This document shows, in pieces, positions 1 through 7,872 of a stretch of DNA of 64,000 bases (within the stretch, counting starts at the first letter, position 1; each line of letters opens with the position of its first letter). The translations under genes and the position numbers were made by a program. The stretch spans positions 1-64,000 of the forward strand of contig NZ_BAFP01000110.1 of the NCBI RefSeq assembly GCF_000308455.1, given 5' to 3'. The stretch comes from Nocardia abscessus NBRC 100374. Lineage in GTDB: Bacteria > Actinomycetota > Actinomycetes > Mycobacteriales > Mycobacteriaceae. Under the pieces are notes generated by a model. The model saw only the letters and a program-made list of their open reading frames with translations, made no database searches and was not told the origin of the DNA.

Positions 1-96
1 GGTGGCGCCGCCTGCCGCGAGCACCGACGCGGCCAGCGCCGACACCGTCCCGGCGAGCAGGCGAGTGGACGTACGCAGCAGGTTGCGACGGTTCAC
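1..96 (-). CDS. N-terminus of an exported protein (partial)
   Basis: Only the first 32 codons are in the window; the gene continues off the left edge. It starts at a GTG (positions 94-96 on the complementary strand) with a GAGGAGG ribosome site just upstream. The peptide begins MNRRNLLRTSTRLLAG and runs into an Ala/Val/Leu-rich segment. This looks like a twin-arginine (RRNLL) or general export signal peptide. The mature protein is not visible, so no function can be given. It is divergent from the gene at 185 and shares the 88-bp intergenic region that holds the 143-164 motif. Confidence 0.65.
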   Translation of the reverse strand, partial: MNRRNLLRTSTRLLAGTVSALAASVLAAGGAT

Positions 97-142
97 GCTA
101 ACTCCTCCTCGATTATCGGCGACGCTGACCACCGTAGCACAG

Positions 143-164
143 TAACGATGCATAATTGATGCAA
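143..164 (+). promoter_or_regulatory. Putative MerR/LitR-type operator, site 1
   Basis: The stretch contains TGCAT, a 5-bp spacer and ATGCA (149-163), preceded by TAACGA. The first 13 bases, TAACGATGCATAA, recur exactly upstream of the gene starting at 2832, in the same orientation toward the gene, and a TGCA follows at the same spacing. The 3' edge lies about 20 bp before the ATG at 185. The likely binder is the MerR regulator encoded at 537. That assignment is inference from proximity and the shared motif. Confidence 0.45.
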
Positions 165-184
165 CCGAGATCCCAGGAGGAGCG

Positions 185-532
185 ATGACCCGGGTGCCGG
201 CGACCCGCCTCGCGGGCATCGCGACCGCCGAACACGGGCTCGCCCTTCGACGCGCCGCCCTGCCCGGCCGGTGCGGCTGGGCGCACGACGACACCGCGCG
301 CCGCACCGCGGCCCGCATCGCCGGATTTCGCGATTTCGCCTCCGGACCGGCTCTCGCACTCGCCCCGACAGAGGACCCCGTACGGCCCGCGAGTTCGGTC
401 GGCATCGGCTCGGATCGCGGCGACACCGTGGCGCTCGGGCGGGCGTCGCGCGGACAACCGCAGTGCGCCGAGACCACCCCGACAACGGCGGGCCGAGGTC
501 TGCTGTGCGCCGCCCACACCGGGCGGGGGTGA
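185..532 (+). CDS. Small hypothetical protein upstream of the MerR regulator
   Basis: This 115-residue reading frame has a strong ribosome site (AGGAGG) 4 nt before its ATG, and its stop lies 4 nt before the GTG of the MerR gene. That arrangement suggests one operon. The product is Ala/Arg-rich with no recognisable domain, signal peptide or membrane segment. Third codon positions are mostly G or C, as in the real genes nearby. It could instead be a translated leader for the regulator. I do not recognise the family. Confidence 0.45.
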   Translation: MTRVPATRLAGIATAEHGLALRRAALPGRCGWAHDDTARRTAARIAGFRDFASGPALALAPTEDPVRPASSVGIGSDRGDTVALGRASRGQPQCAETTPTTAGRGLLCAAHTGRG

Positions 533-536
533 CGCC

Positions 537-1466
537 GTGCCGGAACCGCGCGAACCGACCACACCGCACAACCACACGGGCGGGGCGGATCCCGTCGGCG
601 GGGACGGGCAGAATGGGGCGATGCCCGCCGGTTCCGTCCCCGTGTCCGATGCGGCCGGATACACGGTGCGCGCGGTCGCCGAACGTCTCGGTATCCCGAC
701 CGCGACGCTGCGCAGCTGGAACCGTCGTTACGACATCGGGCCGACGCAACACCGCCCGGGCAAGCACCGCCTGTACACCGAGGCCGACATCGCCATGCTC
801 GAGCGGATGCTCAGCCTGATCCGCGCGGGCGCGAGCCCGGCAGGGGCGGCGGCGACGGTGCGCGGCCCCGCGCCCACGCTCGGCCGGCGCGAATCACTGC
901 TGGCCGCGGCCTTCGCGCTGGACACCGGCTCGGTGTCCAGCCAGCTCGACGCGCACGTCCGCGCGTTCGGCGTGGTGGACACGTGGAACCTGCTGTGCCG
1001 CCCCACTTTCGCCGACATCATCGATCGGCAGCTCGGCGGCGAGGGATGCGTCGACGTCGAGCACTTGCTGTCCTGGTGCGTCATCTCGGTGCTGCACCGG
1101 ACCTATCCGCCGCCGATGGCCGACGGTCCCACACCGGTGGTACTGGCCTGCACCAGCGGCGAGACGCATTCACTGCCGCTCGAGGTGCTGCGCGCGGCTC
1201 TCGCCGAACGCGGCGTGGGCGCGCGGATGCTCGGCGCCGACGTCCCCGCCGCTGCGCTCGCCGACACCCTCGCCCGTTTCGACCGCCCCGCCGCCGTGCT
1301 GCTGTGGTCGCAACAGGAGTCCACCGCGTTGACCTCCGCGGTGCGCGCGTGCCTCGGCGCGGGCGCCCGGGTTCTGGTCGGCGGCCCGGGATGGGAGGCG
1401 GTCTTCCTCCCCGACGGCGTGGAGCGCGTCGACAACTTGGTCGACGCCGCCGACCGGCTCGCCTGA
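537..1466 (+). CDS. MerR-family regulator with cobalamin-binding-like domain
   Basis: This is a 309-residue transcription factor. Residues about 41-110 form a MerR winged helix-turn-helix (YTVRAVAERLGIPTATLRSW, then HRLYTEADIAMLERM). The C-terminal half resembles the B12-binding region of CarH/LitR photoreceptors: a helical segment at about 115-190, then a Rossmann-like domain with GETHSLP. H211 there sits where CarH carries its lower cobalt ligand. The usual Trp-His cap motif is not clear, so B12 binding is uncertain. An alternative ATG at 621 would remove 28 non-conserved residues. It probably acts on the shared motif at 143-164 and 2861-2882. Confidence 0.75.
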   Translation: MPEPREPTTPHNHTGGADPVGGDGQNGAMPAGSVPVSDAAGYTVRAVAERLGIPTATLRSWNRRYDIGPTQHRPGKHRLYTEADIAMLERMLSLIRAGASPAGAAATVRGPAPTLGRRESLLAAAFALDTGSVSSQLDAHVRAFGVVDTWNLLCRPTFADIIDRQLGGEGCVDVEHLLSWCVISVLHRTYPPPMADGPTPVVLACTSGETHSLPLEVLRAALAERGVGARMLGADVPAAALADTLARFDRPAAVLLWSQQESTALTSAVRACLGAGARVLVGGPGWEAVFLPDGVERVDNLVDAADRLA

Positions 1467-1482
1467 ACTCACGCCCGGACGT

Positions 1483-2832
1483 TCAACCCGCGGTCCTGCC
1501 GAGCAGGTGCCGTAGCGCCGGTTCCAAGGTCTGCGCGCGGAACCGATGCCCGGCCTCGGCCAGCCGCGTAGGAACGACCCGCTGGCAGGCGGACGCCAAC
1601 TCCCGGTTGCCTTCTCGGCCCAATAGCAGCGCAGGACCGAACCCGGGTACCGGGAACAGTGCGGGCCGGTGCAGTACAGCCGCGAGGACCTTGGTGTACT
1701 CGGCATTGCGAACCGGTTGCGGCGCAACGGCATTGACCGCGCCCGACAGACCGGCGTCCCAGAGTGCCCGATGGTAGACGTCGATCAGGTCATCGATCCC
1801 GATCCATGACAGCCACTGACGACCGTCGCCGATGCGCCCGCCCAGTCCGGCCGTGAACAGCGGGCGCAGCAGCCGCAGCGTACCGCCGCGCGGGGACTGC
1901 ACGATCCCGGTGCGCACCCGCACCACCCGCACACCCGATTCCGCAGCGGGAGCCGTGGCCGCCTCCCACCCGTCGACCACGTCGGCGAGGAAGCCTGCAC
2001 CGCGGGGCGACAGCTCGGTCAGCGTCTCGTCGCCGCGATCGGAGCCGTAGTAGCCGATCGCGGAGGCACTGACGAAGACCGGCACCGCCGCCTCGGCCGC
2101 CACCTCGGCGAGTTTGCGGGTCGGCCCGATCCGGCTGTCGGCGATCGCACGCTTGTGCTTCGCGGTGAACCGGCCCGCGATGGACGCCCCGGCCAGATGC
2201 ACCACCGCATCCACGCCGTCCAGCAGATCCGGCGCGGGATCCTCGGTGTCCCACTGCCTTTCGTCCGCCGCACGGGGCGTGTGCCGGACCAGCCGCACCA
2301 CCCGGTGCCCTCCGGTGGTCAGGAACGCGACCAGCGCCGAACCGACCATACCGGACGCTCCGGTCACCGCGACCGTCCTGCCCGCGAAACCCGCTCGCGC
2401 CGCCCGCGCGTGGGCCGCCAGATCGTCGGCGAGTTGCCGGTGGCGGTAGGCGAACATGGGGCGCAGCACCGTGGCGGGCACCGGCGCGTCCACCCGGTCC
2501 ACCACCATGGTGCGGTTCTCCTCGACGACCTCGAAATCGTGGGTGTGCCGCCAAGGCAGCAATCCGGCGGGCAAGGAGCCGACTCCGTCGACCGTGACCG
2601 CGTCGACGAAACGGCGCGGCGGGTCGTACTCCCGTGGATCGTGCCGGGCCACCCAGCGCAGACCACCGGGCAGTCCGAGCACCGCCTGCCCATCGGAGAG
2701 CGAGCCCGATTCGGCGCGCGGCGATACCGGCTGCCAGGGCGGCGCCAGGCGGGTCAGCGCGCCGGGACGCGCGTGCCAGGCGAACACCTCGGACCGAGGA
2801 AGATCGATGACGCTCGCGTACTCGATGCCCAT
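1483..2832 (-). CDS. SRPBCC-SDR fusion, TIGR01777-type epimerase
   Basis: The chosen ATG at 2832 gives 449 residues starting MGIEYASVIDLPRSEVFAWH. Residues about 1-150 form a polyketide-cyclase-like SRPBCC domain. A second part opens with the NAD(P)-binding motif TVAVTGASGMVGSALVAFL and ends in a DUF1731-type tail typical of YfcH/TIGR01777 epimerases. The substrate is unknown. TIGR01777 genes often sit in light- or B12-regulated LitR/CarH regulons next to photolyases, which fits the motif just upstream. It converges on the MerR gene with 16 bp between the stops. An upstream in-frame ATG (2898) would cross the motif and is rejected. Confidence 0.8.
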   Translation of the reverse strand: MGIEYASVIDLPRSEVFAWHARPGALTRLAPPWQPVSPRAESGSLSDGQAVLGLPGGLRWVARHDPREYDPPRRFVDAVTVDGVGSLPAGLLPWRHTHDFEVVEENRTMVVDRVDAPVPATVLRPMFAYRHRQLADDLAAHARAARAGFAGRTVAVTGASGMVGSALVAFLTTGGHRVVRLVRHTPRAADERQWDTEDPAPDLLDGVDAVVHLAGASIAGRFTAKHKRAIADSRIGPTRKLAEVAAEAAVPVFVSASAIGYYGSDRGDETLTELSPRGAGFLADVVDGWEAATAPAAESGVRVVRVRTGIVQSPRGGTLRLLRPLFTAGLGGRIGDGRQWLSWIGIDDLIDVYHRALWDAGLSGAVNAVAPQPVRNAEYTKVLAAVLHRPALFPVPGFGPALLLGREGNRELASACQRVVPTRLAEAGHRFRAQTLEPALRHLLGRTAG

Positions 2833-2860
2833 GACCCGACTGTAGCCCCGAACCGGCCCG

Positions 2861-2882
2861 ATGCAGCGTTTATGCATCGTTA
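2861..2882 (-). promoter_or_regulatory. Putative MerR/LitR-type operator, site 2
   Basis: Read on the minus strand this is TAACGATGCATAA followed by ACGC and TGCAT, matching 17 of 22 positions of site 1. It also contains the interrupted palindrome ATGCA/TGCAT. Its downstream edge lies 28 bp before the ATG of the SRPBCC-SDR gene. Same orientation and similar distance to the start codon suggest co-regulation by one factor. Confidence 0.45.
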
Positions 2883-2908
2883 TTGGAGACAAAATCATGC
2901 GCGGAGGG

Positions 2909-3700
2909 TCAGACCACGAACGGAATCAATGCCTTCCGCCCGGCCGGATAGTCGGCAAACTTCTCCCGGTACCACTTGTGCGTAGCGAAGGCGCGCGGGA
3001 CCAGGTTGCCCGCGGTGATCAGGAAGATCACCACACCGGCCAACGACCACGTCGCCAGCGCGAAGCCCGCCCAGGCGATCAACTCGCCCAGATAGGCCGG
3101 GCTGCTGACGAAGCGGAAGCCGCCCCCGTAGGGGATGCGGTACTCGGCGGCGCCGGGATTCGCCTTGTCCCGCAGATTGCGCACGATCGACTCGGAGCGC
3201 ACCAGCAGCGCGAACCCACCCAGATAGACGACGAGCCCGAGCAGGAACCGCGGATCGGTCAACCATTGCGGCCCGTACTGATCGAGGTAATCGTGGCTGA
3301 AGAACGAGCCGTTGAGGTAGCCGTGCAGCGCCGTGACGAACACGCCCGCGGCGAGCACCGAGATATTGAAACTGCTCCGCTTACCCGGCACCTGCCGGAT
3401 GGACAGCGGGAAGAACCAGCCGCGGTTGCCGTAGTGCAGCGCCCAGATCGCCGCGAGCACCAGCGAGGTGGGCTCGAAACGGTTCGGGCCTGCGAGGTAG
3501 CAGACCGCGAACACCACCGTCGCGGGGATCTCCATCAGCCACCAGCCCAGCTTGGGGTTGAGGTTGAAACCGACCTCGGTGGTGGCGAAGCGCCCGTAGG
3601 GACTCTGCGCGAAGAAGCCGCCGACGAGCACGAACGCCGCGAAGGCGAAGGCGATCGTCAGTACGGTGTCGTAGGCGGTGTTCCCGGTGTACCAGTCCAT
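2909..3700 (-). CDS. Steroid 5-alpha-reductase family membrane protein
   Basis: This 263-residue protein has about six hydrophobic segments and the C-terminal signature of the steroid 5-alpha-reductase/DUF1295 family, YRIPYGGGFRFVSSPAYLGE followed by HKWYREKFADYP. Family members reduce delta-4 or delta-14 double bonds of 3-keto-steroids or related lipids with NADPH in the membrane. The start ATG at 3700 has a GAAGGA ribosome site; a longer frame to 3973 would overlap the divergent gene and the KstR-type box. The box at 3758-3771 places it in a probable cholesterol regulon. The exact substrate cannot be read from sequence. Confidence 0.8.
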   Translation of the reverse strand: MDWYTGNTAYDTVLTIAFAFAAFVLVGGFFAQSPYGRFATTEVGFNLNPKLGWWLMEIPATVVFAVCYLAGPNRFEPTSLVLAAIWALHYGNRGWFFPLSIRQVPGKRSSFNISVLAAGVFVTALHGYLNGSFFSHDYLDQYGPQWLTDPRFLLGLVVYLGGFALLVRSESIVRNLRDKANPGAAEYRIPYGGGFRFVSSPAYLGELIAWAGFALATWSLAGVVIFLITAGNLVPRAFATHKWYREKFADYPAGRKALIPFVV

Positions 3701-3757
3701 CCAGTTCCTTCGTGGTGCGGAAGCGACCGGTGCGACACCGGAACGCGACGCCAAAAC

Positions 3758-3771
3758 TAGAACTTGTTCTA
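3758..3771. promoter_or_regulatory. KstR-type operator (perfect 14-bp palindrome)
   Basis: TAGAACTTGTTCTA is a perfect palindrome and matches the known KstR core TnnAACnnGTTnnA. KstR is the TetR repressor of cholesterol catabolism in Mycobacterium and Rhodococcus. The box lies between two divergent genes, 58 bp from the reductase start at 3700 and 42 bp from the SnoaL-like start at 3813, so it can control both. The kstR gene itself is not in this window. Confidence 0.75.
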
Positions 3772-3812
3772 CCATGTGTCGAGTCCCGGCTCGTGTCAAC
3801 GGAGGTACTGCC

Positions 3813-4619
3813 ATGCCGCTGGATCCTTCGGCCGCAGCGCTGCTGACGGCCGTCGAGGCGTCACCGCGCGCGGTCGCCGCGCACGACAGGTCCGCGTGGG
3901 TCGGCCTGTTCGCCGTCGACGCCGAGGTCAACGACCCGGTGGGCTCCCGCCCGCATGTCGGCCGCGCGGCCATCGAACGCTTCTACGACACCTTCATCGG
4001 GCCGAACACGATCGCGTTCCAGGTGGACCGCGACCTGGTCCACCCCCCGACGGTGGTGCGCGACCTGACCATCGCGACCACGATGTCGACCGGCGCCACC
4101 GTCATGGTCCCGATGCATCTGCGCTACCGGCTGGTCGAGCAGGAAGGGGCGTGGAAGATCGCCCACCTGGCCGCGCACTGGGAGCTGGCGGGCATGATCT
4201 GGCAACTGCTGCGTACGGGGCTGCCCGGAATCGCCGCCGCGCTGAAGCTCGGACCGCAATTGATCGCCAACCAGGGCATCGGCGGGGCGCTCGGCATGTT
4301 GCAGGCGCTCGGCGGCGTGGGCCGCGGTGGAAAACGCGCCACGACAAGGCTTTTCGCGGCAGCCGCGAGCACCGACCTGAGCCGGGTACGCGAGCTGCTC
4401 GGCCATCGGGCCGACATCGAACTGCCCGCGGGAACGCCGGTATCGGTGGAGGAGTTCACCAACCGGGTGCGAAGCATGCGCTGGAGCAAGGTGATCGCCG
4501 CAGGCCGCACGGTCACGGCGAGTGTGCGGGTCGGCGGGGTACCGGGCGTGGCGGTCGCGGAGTTCGCGCCCGGCGGCGACGGCATCGTGGCCCTGCGGTT
4601 CTATCTCGATTCCGTCTGA
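3813..4619 (+). CDS. SnoaL/ketosteroid-isomerase-like (NTF2 fold) protein
   Basis: This 268-residue protein starts at an ATG preceded by GGAGGT. It contains two NTF2-like cone-fold halves. The N-terminal one includes HDRSAWVGLFAVDAEVNDPVG and VGRAAIERFYDTFI; the second half is weaker (about 185-268). Such proteins isomerise 3-keto-delta-5 steroids or simply bind hydrophobic ligands. The perfect KstR-type box upstream and the divergent steroid-reductase-like gene argue for a role in sterol metabolism. Catalytic activity is not proven by the motifs visible. Confidence 0.75.
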   Translation: MPLDPSAAALLTAVEASPRAVAAHDRSAWVGLFAVDAEVNDPVGSRPHVGRAAIERFYDTFIGPNTIAFQVDRDLVHPPTVVRDLTIATTMSTGATVMVPMHLRYRLVEQEGAWKIAHLAAHWELAGMIWQLLRTGLPGIAAALKLGPQLIANQGIGGALGMLQALGGVGRGGKRATTRLFAAAASTDLSRVRELLGHRADIELPAGTPVSVEEFTNRVRSMRWSKVIAAGRTVTASVRVGGVPGVAVAEFAPGGDGIVALRFYLDSV

Positions 4620-4813
4620 ATTCTTGTCTGCTGATCGCCGGGCACTCGGCCGTTTCGCCTTCGCGGATCACCACTGAACCAGCCCGGTGGCGCACGGCAT
4701 CGAGCACGACCGCGCCCAGAGGCGTGCTCCGGACATACGGATGACCGGACGCGCTCGGCGCCCGGCCACCACGGGTTACAGGGTTCGAGCGGCGCCGGAA
4801 GGCGCCGTCGCGG

Positions 4814-5806
4814 TCAGGAGGTGAGCTGCCCGACGCGTTCTTTCACCTGGCCGGGCACGGGGACCTCGACTCGTTCCGACACCGGACCCTCGACTCGTTC
4901 GGACAGCGGACCCTCGACTCGTTCGGACAGCGGACCCTCGACTCGTTCGGACACCGGCTCCGCATGCTCCGTCCAGCCGGGCGGGCCGAAGACGTACCCG
5001 AGCCGCCCGCGCCACGTGCTCGCGCCGCGCACGTCGCGGATCAGCGCGGCCAATTCGTGATAGTTCACCTTCAACGGGTTGTCGGTGCCGATGTTCTTGG
5101 TGAGGCCGTAGCGGACCGGTTCGGTCTCGGCGGCGAAGCTGCCGAACAGGCGATCCCAGATGATCAGGATGCCGCCGTAGTTCTTGTCGATGTAGGGCTG
5201 GTTCGAGCCGTGGTGCACACGGTGGTGCGACGGTGTGTTGAACACGAACTCGATCGGCCGCGGCAGCGTGCGCACGCGCTGGGTGTGGATCGGGAACTGG
5301 TAGAGCAGGCCGATGCCCTGGAGCAGAAAGATCATCCACGCCGGGAAGCCGAGCAGCGCCGCGGGCACCCACGCCAGCCCGCGCAGCAGGCTCGCGACCG
5401 GATGCAACCAGGACAGGCGGATCGCGGTGGAGAGATTGAAGTACTGGCTGGAGTGGTGCACGCTGTGCGCGGTCCACATCAGCCGGACCCGGTGGTCGGC
5501 GCGATGCGCCCAGTAGTAGCACAGGTCCGTCACGACCAGGCCGAGCAGCCAGACCCACCACGACCGCGGCGACAGGTGCAGCGGTGTGATCGCCGCGGCA
5601 CCGACCACCGCCGAGAACGGCACCACGTATTGCAGCAGTGGCTTCGTCAGCCTGCCCAGCGTGAACGTCACCACGTTGGAGGCGGTGTCGCGGACCGACC
5701 CGCTGGTCTGCGGCCGGTCCGGATCGCGCCGGTAGGCGATCCACTCCACCAGCATGAGCACCGCGAACGCCGGAATGGCATAGCTCAACAACTCCACACG
5801 GCCCAT
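4814..5806 (-). CDS. Sterol desaturase / fatty-acid hydroxylase family membrane protein
   Basis: This 330-residue protein has N-terminal membrane segments and the histidine clusters of the di-iron fatty-acid hydroxylase superfamily: HRADH, HSVHHSS and HRVHHGSN. These enzymes use O2 and two irons to hydroxylate or desaturate lipids in the membrane. The ATG at 5806 has a GGAGAA ribosome site. The last about 55 residues are unusual, with four near-identical SERVEGPL-type octads encoded by a 24-bp tandem repeat (4864-4959), well past the catalytic domain. The neighbouring KstR-type box suggests a lipid or sterol substrate, but no box lies at this gene itself. Confidence 0.85.
   Translation of the reverse strand: MGRVELLSYAIPAFAVLMLVEWIAYRRDPDRPQTSGSVRDTASNVVTFTLGRLTKPLLQYVVPFSAVVGAAAITPLHLSPRSWWVWLLGLVVTDLCYYWAHRADHRVRLMWTAHSVHHSSQYFNLSTAIRLSWLHPVASLLRGLAWVPAALLGFPAWMIFLLQGIGLLYQFPIHTQRVRTLPRPIEFVFNTPSHHRVHHGSNQPYIDKNYGGILIIWDRLFGSFAAETEPVRYGLTKNIGTDNPLKVNYHELAALIRDVRGASTWRGRLGYVFGPPGWTEHAEPVSERVEGPLSERVEGPLSERVEGPVSERVEVPVPGQVKERVGQLTS
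4864..4959 (-). repeat. 24-bp in-frame tandem repeat, four copies
   Basis: Four head-to-tail 24-bp units (4864-4887, 4888-4911, 4912-4935, 4936-4959) lie inside the 3' end of the sterol-desaturase-type gene. The two middle units are identical and the outer ones differ at a few bases. On the coding strand they encode SERVEGPL-like octads. Copy number is likely to vary between strains by slippage. Confidence 0.9.
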
Positions 5807-6013
5807 CAGTTCTCCTTCACCGTCCGTCGTCGACCTTCGACGCTACGGACGCGGGCCAGTGCGGGCATCGCGCCGGCGAGGGATTGCGCATCCCCCGTGC
5901 GGGGGACGCGCGGCGCAGCCCGCCCGTGCACAGTTGCGTCCGGCGAGGCCGCACGGGATGGCTAGGATGCCCAGGACGCGGCACCGGACACGGACGGAGG
6001 CGGTGACCATCTG

Positions 6014-7177
6014 TTGGATGTGAGCAGGTCACTGGCCCGCCAGTCGGTGCTGGTCGCGGTGGTGGCCGCCGTGATCGACGCGGTGGTGCTCGGACTCAGC
6101 GGCGTGTTCGCCGTGGCCCCGTGGCAGACGACCGCGGCTGTCGCGGCGATCGTCGCCGCCGATCTCGCCTTGGCCTTGCCGCCCCGGACAGCGGGCGCGG
6201 TCGCGGTGACGCAAGTGCTCGTGCGCCTGCTGGCCGTGCTGCTGCTGCATCGGCACGGATTCCCGATTCGAGTCGCCGACGTGGGGTTCCTGGTGGCCGG
6301 ATATCGCGCGGGAGCATGGCTGGCCGGGCCCAATTCGGTGCTCACCATGGTGCTGCTGTGCGCCGGGGTGGCCGGGGCTCACCTGTTCACCGACAGCGCC
6401 GCTGCGCACGACTGGCGAATTCTTCTGGCCGCGACGGTGTCCGCGGGCTGCGTACCGTGGCTGGTCGGCCGCTACACCGCGGCACGGGGCGCCTACATCG
6501 CCGATCTGGAACAGCGTGCCCGATTGCGCCGCCAGGAGCACCGGGCGGCGTTGGAGCGGGCCGTCACCGAAGAACGGGCCGCCATCGCACGCGACCTGCA
6601 CGACGTGATCTCGCATCACGTCAGCGCGATCGGCATTCACGCCGGTGCGGCGCGGCTGGCCCTGGGCGGCACCGCCGACGCGGCCGCCGCCCGGTCGCTG
6701 TCGGCCGTGGAGTCCAGTAGCCGAGCCGCGATGGTCGATCTGCGCCGCCAGCTCGATCTGTTGCACGGGCGCGAGGACGACGGGCAGCGCCAGCCGGGAC
6801 TCGCCGACATCGACGGGCTGATCGAGCACGTCCGCGCGGCCGGTCTGGAGGTCGAGGTGACCGTGCGCGGCGACGCGATCGAGTTGCCGGACTCACTGAA
6901 CCTCACCCTGTACCGCATCGTGCAGGAGATGCTGACCAACGCGCTGCGGCACGGGGACGGCACGCACGCGCGATTGGACGTGGAGTACCTGCCGAAGCGG
7001 GTCGTGCTGCGCGCGACCAATCCCCTCGCCGACGAACCGGCGATCGCCGACACCTCGGTTCCGCGCGGGCTCAACGGGATACGCCGCCGCGCCGAGCTGT
7101 TCGGCGGCGAACTGGACTACGGCCGCGACGCCACGCACTGGCGCACCACGGTCTCGATGCCGATCGGAGGATCGTGA
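6014..7177 (+). CDS. NarL-type sensor histidine kinase
   Basis: This 387-residue kinase has about five membrane segments in residues 10-155, a short coiled linker, a HisKA_3 dimerisation helix with the phospho-acceptor in ARDLHDVISHH (H196), and an HATPase domain with N-box QEMLTNALRHG and the G-box GLNGIRRR. No separate periplasmic sensor domain is visible, so the signal is probably sensed in or at the membrane. The start is uncertain: TTG at 6014 or GTG at 6020, both behind GGAGG at 5996-6000. Its last 4 bp overlap the response-regulator gene. Confidence 0.9.
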   Translation: MDVSRSLARQSVLVAVVAAVIDAVVLGLSGVFAVAPWQTTAAVAAIVAADLALALPPRTAGAVAVTQVLVRLLAVLLLHRHGFPIRVADVGFLVAGYRAGAWLAGPNSVLTMVLLCAGVAGAHLFTDSAAAHDWRILLAATVSAGCVPWLVGRYTAARGAYIADLEQRARLRRQEHRAALERAVTEERAAIARDLHDVISHHVSAIGIHAGAARLALGGTADAAAARSLSAVESSSRAAMVDLRRQLDLLHGREDDGQRQPGLADIDGLIEHVRAAGLEVEVTVRGDAIELPDSLNLTLYRIVQEMLTNALRHGDGTHARLDVEYLPKRVVLRATNPLADEPAIADTSVPRGLNGIRRRAELFGGELDYGRDATHWRTTVSMPIGGS

Positions 7178-7845
7178 ACTCGCCCATCCGCGTCTTGATC
7201 GCCGACGACCACAGCATGTTCCGCTCCGGTCTGCGCGCCGTCGTCGACAGCCAGGCCGACCTGGACTGCGTCGCCGAGGTGGGCGACGGCCGCGACGCCG
7301 TCGCCGAGACCGCCCGGCTGCGACCGGATGTCGCGATCCTAGACGTCCGGATGCCGAAGCTGGACGGGCTGGCTGCCACCGCCGCGATCGTCGCCGCGGG
7401 CGGAACACACGTCCTGGTGCTCACCACCTACGACAGCGAGGCCAACCTCTATCGCGCCTTGCAGGCGGGTGCGAGCGGGTTCCTGCTGAAAAGCCTGCCC
7501 CCCGAAGAACTGGTCGCGGCCGTCCGGATCGCGGCACGTGGCGACGCCCTGATCGATCCGTCGATGACCCGCCGCCTCGTCTCCCGCTTCGCGAGCACGC
7601 TGGCGCCGCCGCGCACCCCGCCGGAAGTCGGCCTGCTCACCGCTCGGGAACTGGAAGTGCTGCTCCTGCTGGCCGACGCGCGCAGCAACGCCGAGATCGC
7701 CGCGCGGCTGTGCGTCGGCGAGGAGACGGTGAAGACCCATGTCTCCCGTATCCTCGCCAAACTCGGCGTGCGCGATCGGATCCACGCCGTCGTCTACGCG
7801 CACCAGCACGGCCTGGTCACGCCGGGCGCGCCGCGCTCCGGCTGA
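7174..7845 (+). CDS. NarL/LuxR-family response regulator
   Basis: The 223-residue partner of the kinase upstream starts at a GTG inside a 4-bp overlap. Residues about 5-120 form a receiver domain with acidic DD at 11-12, phospho-acceptor D57 in AILDVRMP and the conserved Lys in FLLKSLPPEE. A LuxR-type helix-turn-helix follows at about 150-210 (LTARELEVLLLLADARSNAE, then GEETVKTHVSRILAKLG). Target genes cannot be inferred; no matching operator was identified. Confidence 0.92.
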   Translation: MNSPIRVLIADDHSMFRSGLRAVVDSQADLDCVAEVGDGRDAVAETARLRPDVAILDVRMPKLDGLAATAAIVAAGGTHVLVLTTYDSEANLYRALQAGASGFLLKSLPPEELVAAVRIAARGDALIDPSMTRRLVSRFASTLAPPRTPPEVGLLTARELEVLLLLADARSNAEIAARLCVGEETVKTHVSRILAKLGVRDRIHAVVYAHQHGLVTPGAPRSG

Positions 7846-7872
7846 CCCGGCGCGCCGCCGCACCGCTTCGAA

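Noticed and set aside
4864-4959. CRISPR-like array
   Set aside because: The repeats are contiguous, without spacers, and lie in frame inside a gene.
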